Origin: Nitrosarchaeum sp.
GTDB taxonomy: Archaea; Thermoproteota; Nitrososphaeria; Nitrososphaerales; Nitrosopumilaceae
DNA: 5,519 nucleotides
Assembly (NCBI GenBank): GCA_013140415.1
Contig: JABFSW010000152.1
Location: 1-5,519, forward strand
Direction of reading: 5' to 3'
The translations under genes were made by a program, and so were the position numbers. Of the stretch, positions 4,526 to 5,519 are shown piece by piece (within the stretch, counting starts at the first letter, position 1; every line of letters starts with the position of its first letter). The notes beneath the pieces were generated by a model. The model saw only the letters and a program-made list of their open reading frames with translations, had not been told where the DNA came from and made no database searches.

Positions 4526-5519
4526 TCATGCATCTAATATTCTAATTACTTTACTTGGAATATCATGTAGTCTACTTACAGCTATAGTTTTTTCATATCC
4601 TAAATGTTTGAGATTGTTTGCTATGGTGGTAGCTCTTACCGTATTCGGCCCCAACCCTAAGGCTATCATACTAATACCTAATCTTTTGAGAGATTTTGTC
4701 CTATTTCTAACGGCATCAGGATCTGATGGTTCTCCATCAGTTAACGTCAAAAAAATATCTGGTCTTTTTGATTGTAATATGGGAAACATTTTGTCATATA
4801 TTTCTGCTAATGGTGTAGATCCATTTGCAACAATTTGTGCCAATCTTTTGGCTGAACTATTATTCCATTTCATATTGTCTGGTTTTATCAACCAACATAT
4901 CACAGCTCTATTATGTGTATTAAATGCATAAACTGCAAACTTTACTTTTAGATATGCTAATACTTCACAAAGTGCAAGCGTAGCTTTTTTGTATTCCAAT
5001 GCATCTGATGCAATACTTGATGAATGATCTAATAAAATAACTATTCTTGTTTTGATTGATTTTTTAATATCTGTAAAAAATGGCTCATTGCCTTCAATGT
5101 AATTTTCTTCATCAAATTCATCTCCACTACTAAGATGTTGTTCTTTCCATCCTGATTTCAATTCTCTAAATTTTATTTTCAGATTATTTATCAAATTCAT
5201 ATCGTAGATTACTGTCTCATCTACATTAGTGATAGTTGGAATTTGAATTCCTATTGATTCAGAAGTTAATCCTTTATTATCATTTTTTTTATTTTCGTCT
5301 AGCAATACTTTGTATTCATCATAGATATTATCTCCACTTAATGCAGCTTTTGGATCAATTTTTCCAAAATCACCTTCTTTATTTTTTGAAATTACTGTTA
5401 GAAATTTCAATAGTTCTTCTTCTGAAACAGTCATATCTACTTTCATAAATGGTAGCGAAACAGGAATTGTAAGCAATGAATCTATATCCAAAATTTTAAT
5501 AATTTCATTCACATTTTTT
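4526..5519 (-). CDS. VWA-domain protein (CobT/CoxE-like), probably partial at the window edge
   Basis: The C-terminal half is a von Willebrand factor A domain with a complete metal-ion site (MIDAS). Counting from the GTG at 5512, the elements are D162-x-S164-x-S166 (LLDHSSSIASD), T233 (NGSTPLAEIYD) and D259 (LTLTDGEP). The preceding stretch, FRELKSGWKEQHLSSGDEFD (115-134) and YIEGNEPFF, resembles the segment before the VWA domain in CobT-like and related archaeal proteins. Such proteins usually act with a MoxR/CobS-type AAA+ ATPase in metal insertion or in remodelling a target complex. No partner ATPase is inside this window. The N-terminal 100 residues are acidic and unassigned. The reading frame stays open to the window end; GTG at 5512 is the most upstream start seen but has no Shine-Dalgarno in view, and relatives are generally longer, so the true start is probably outside. 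There is no signal peptide or membrane segment in the visible part. Confidence 0.85.
   Translation of the reverse strand, partial: KNVNEIIKILDIDSLLTIPVSLPFMKVDMTVSEEELLKFLTVISKNKEGDFGKIDPKAALSGDNIYDEYKVLLDENKKNDNKGLTSESIGIQIPTITNVDETVIYDMNLINNLKIKFRELKSGWKEQHLSSGDEFDEENYIEGNEPFFTDIKKSIKTRIVILLDHSSSIASDALEYKKATLALCEVLAYLKVKFAVYAFNTHNRAVICWLIKPDNMKWNNSSAKRLAQIVANGSTPLAEIYDKMFPILQSKRPDIFLTLTDGEPSDPDAVRNRTKSLKRLGISMIALGLGPNTVRATTIANNLKHLGYEKTIAVSRLHDIPSKVIRILDA

Overview
The window looks like the chromosome of an ammonia-oxidising or related marine archaeon of the Nitrososphaerota (Thaumarchaeota), probably near Nitrosopumilus. Three things point there. The DNA is strongly AT-rich. One gene is an unmistakable archaeal TATA-binding protein, and several genes have TATA-box promoters placed for leaderless or very short-leader transcripts. 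The rightward membrane protein ends in a beta-sandwich module of the kind common in thaumarchaeal surface proteins. The assignment to this group is inference from protein style; TBP itself only proves Archaea.

Layout: one gene runs rightward (173-865, a single-pass membrane protein with an Ig-like outer domain). The other six run leftward. In their direction of transcription they are: a VWA-domain protein entering from the right edge (4526-5519, probably missing its N-terminus); a cysteine-synthase-like PLP enzyme fused to a rhodanese-like domain (2870-4432); an ASCH-domain protein whose start lies 4 bases after that gene's stop (2410-2865); TBP (1782-2345); a 73-residue conserved-looking protein of unknown function (1515-1736); and a PD-(D/E)XK nuclease-like protein (855-1442). 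The last gene converges on the rightward gene and overlaps its stop by 11 bases.

Expression signals: TBP has a near-perfect TATA element about 27 bases before its ATG, implying a leaderless mRNA. The PLP-rhodanese gene has its own TATA element and a good Shine-Dalgarno sequence that fixes a TTG start. TTG starts are also needed for the ASCH and 73-residue genes. The PLP-rhodanese and ASCH genes form a tight two-gene unit. TBP, the 73-residue gene and perhaps the nuclease-like gene may be a second unit, since no terminator-like T-run separates TBP from its follower.

No RNA gene, insertion sequence, CRISPR array or attachment site is visible, and no stretch longer than about 300 bases lacks a gene. 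Most of this is ordinary archaeal housekeeping and hypothetical content. The best candidates for something undescribed are the cysteine-synthase/rhodanese fusion with a charge-less active-site loop and its coupled ASCH partner (possibly sulfur transfer linked to RNA), and the small unassigned PD-(D/E)XK protein next to TBP.
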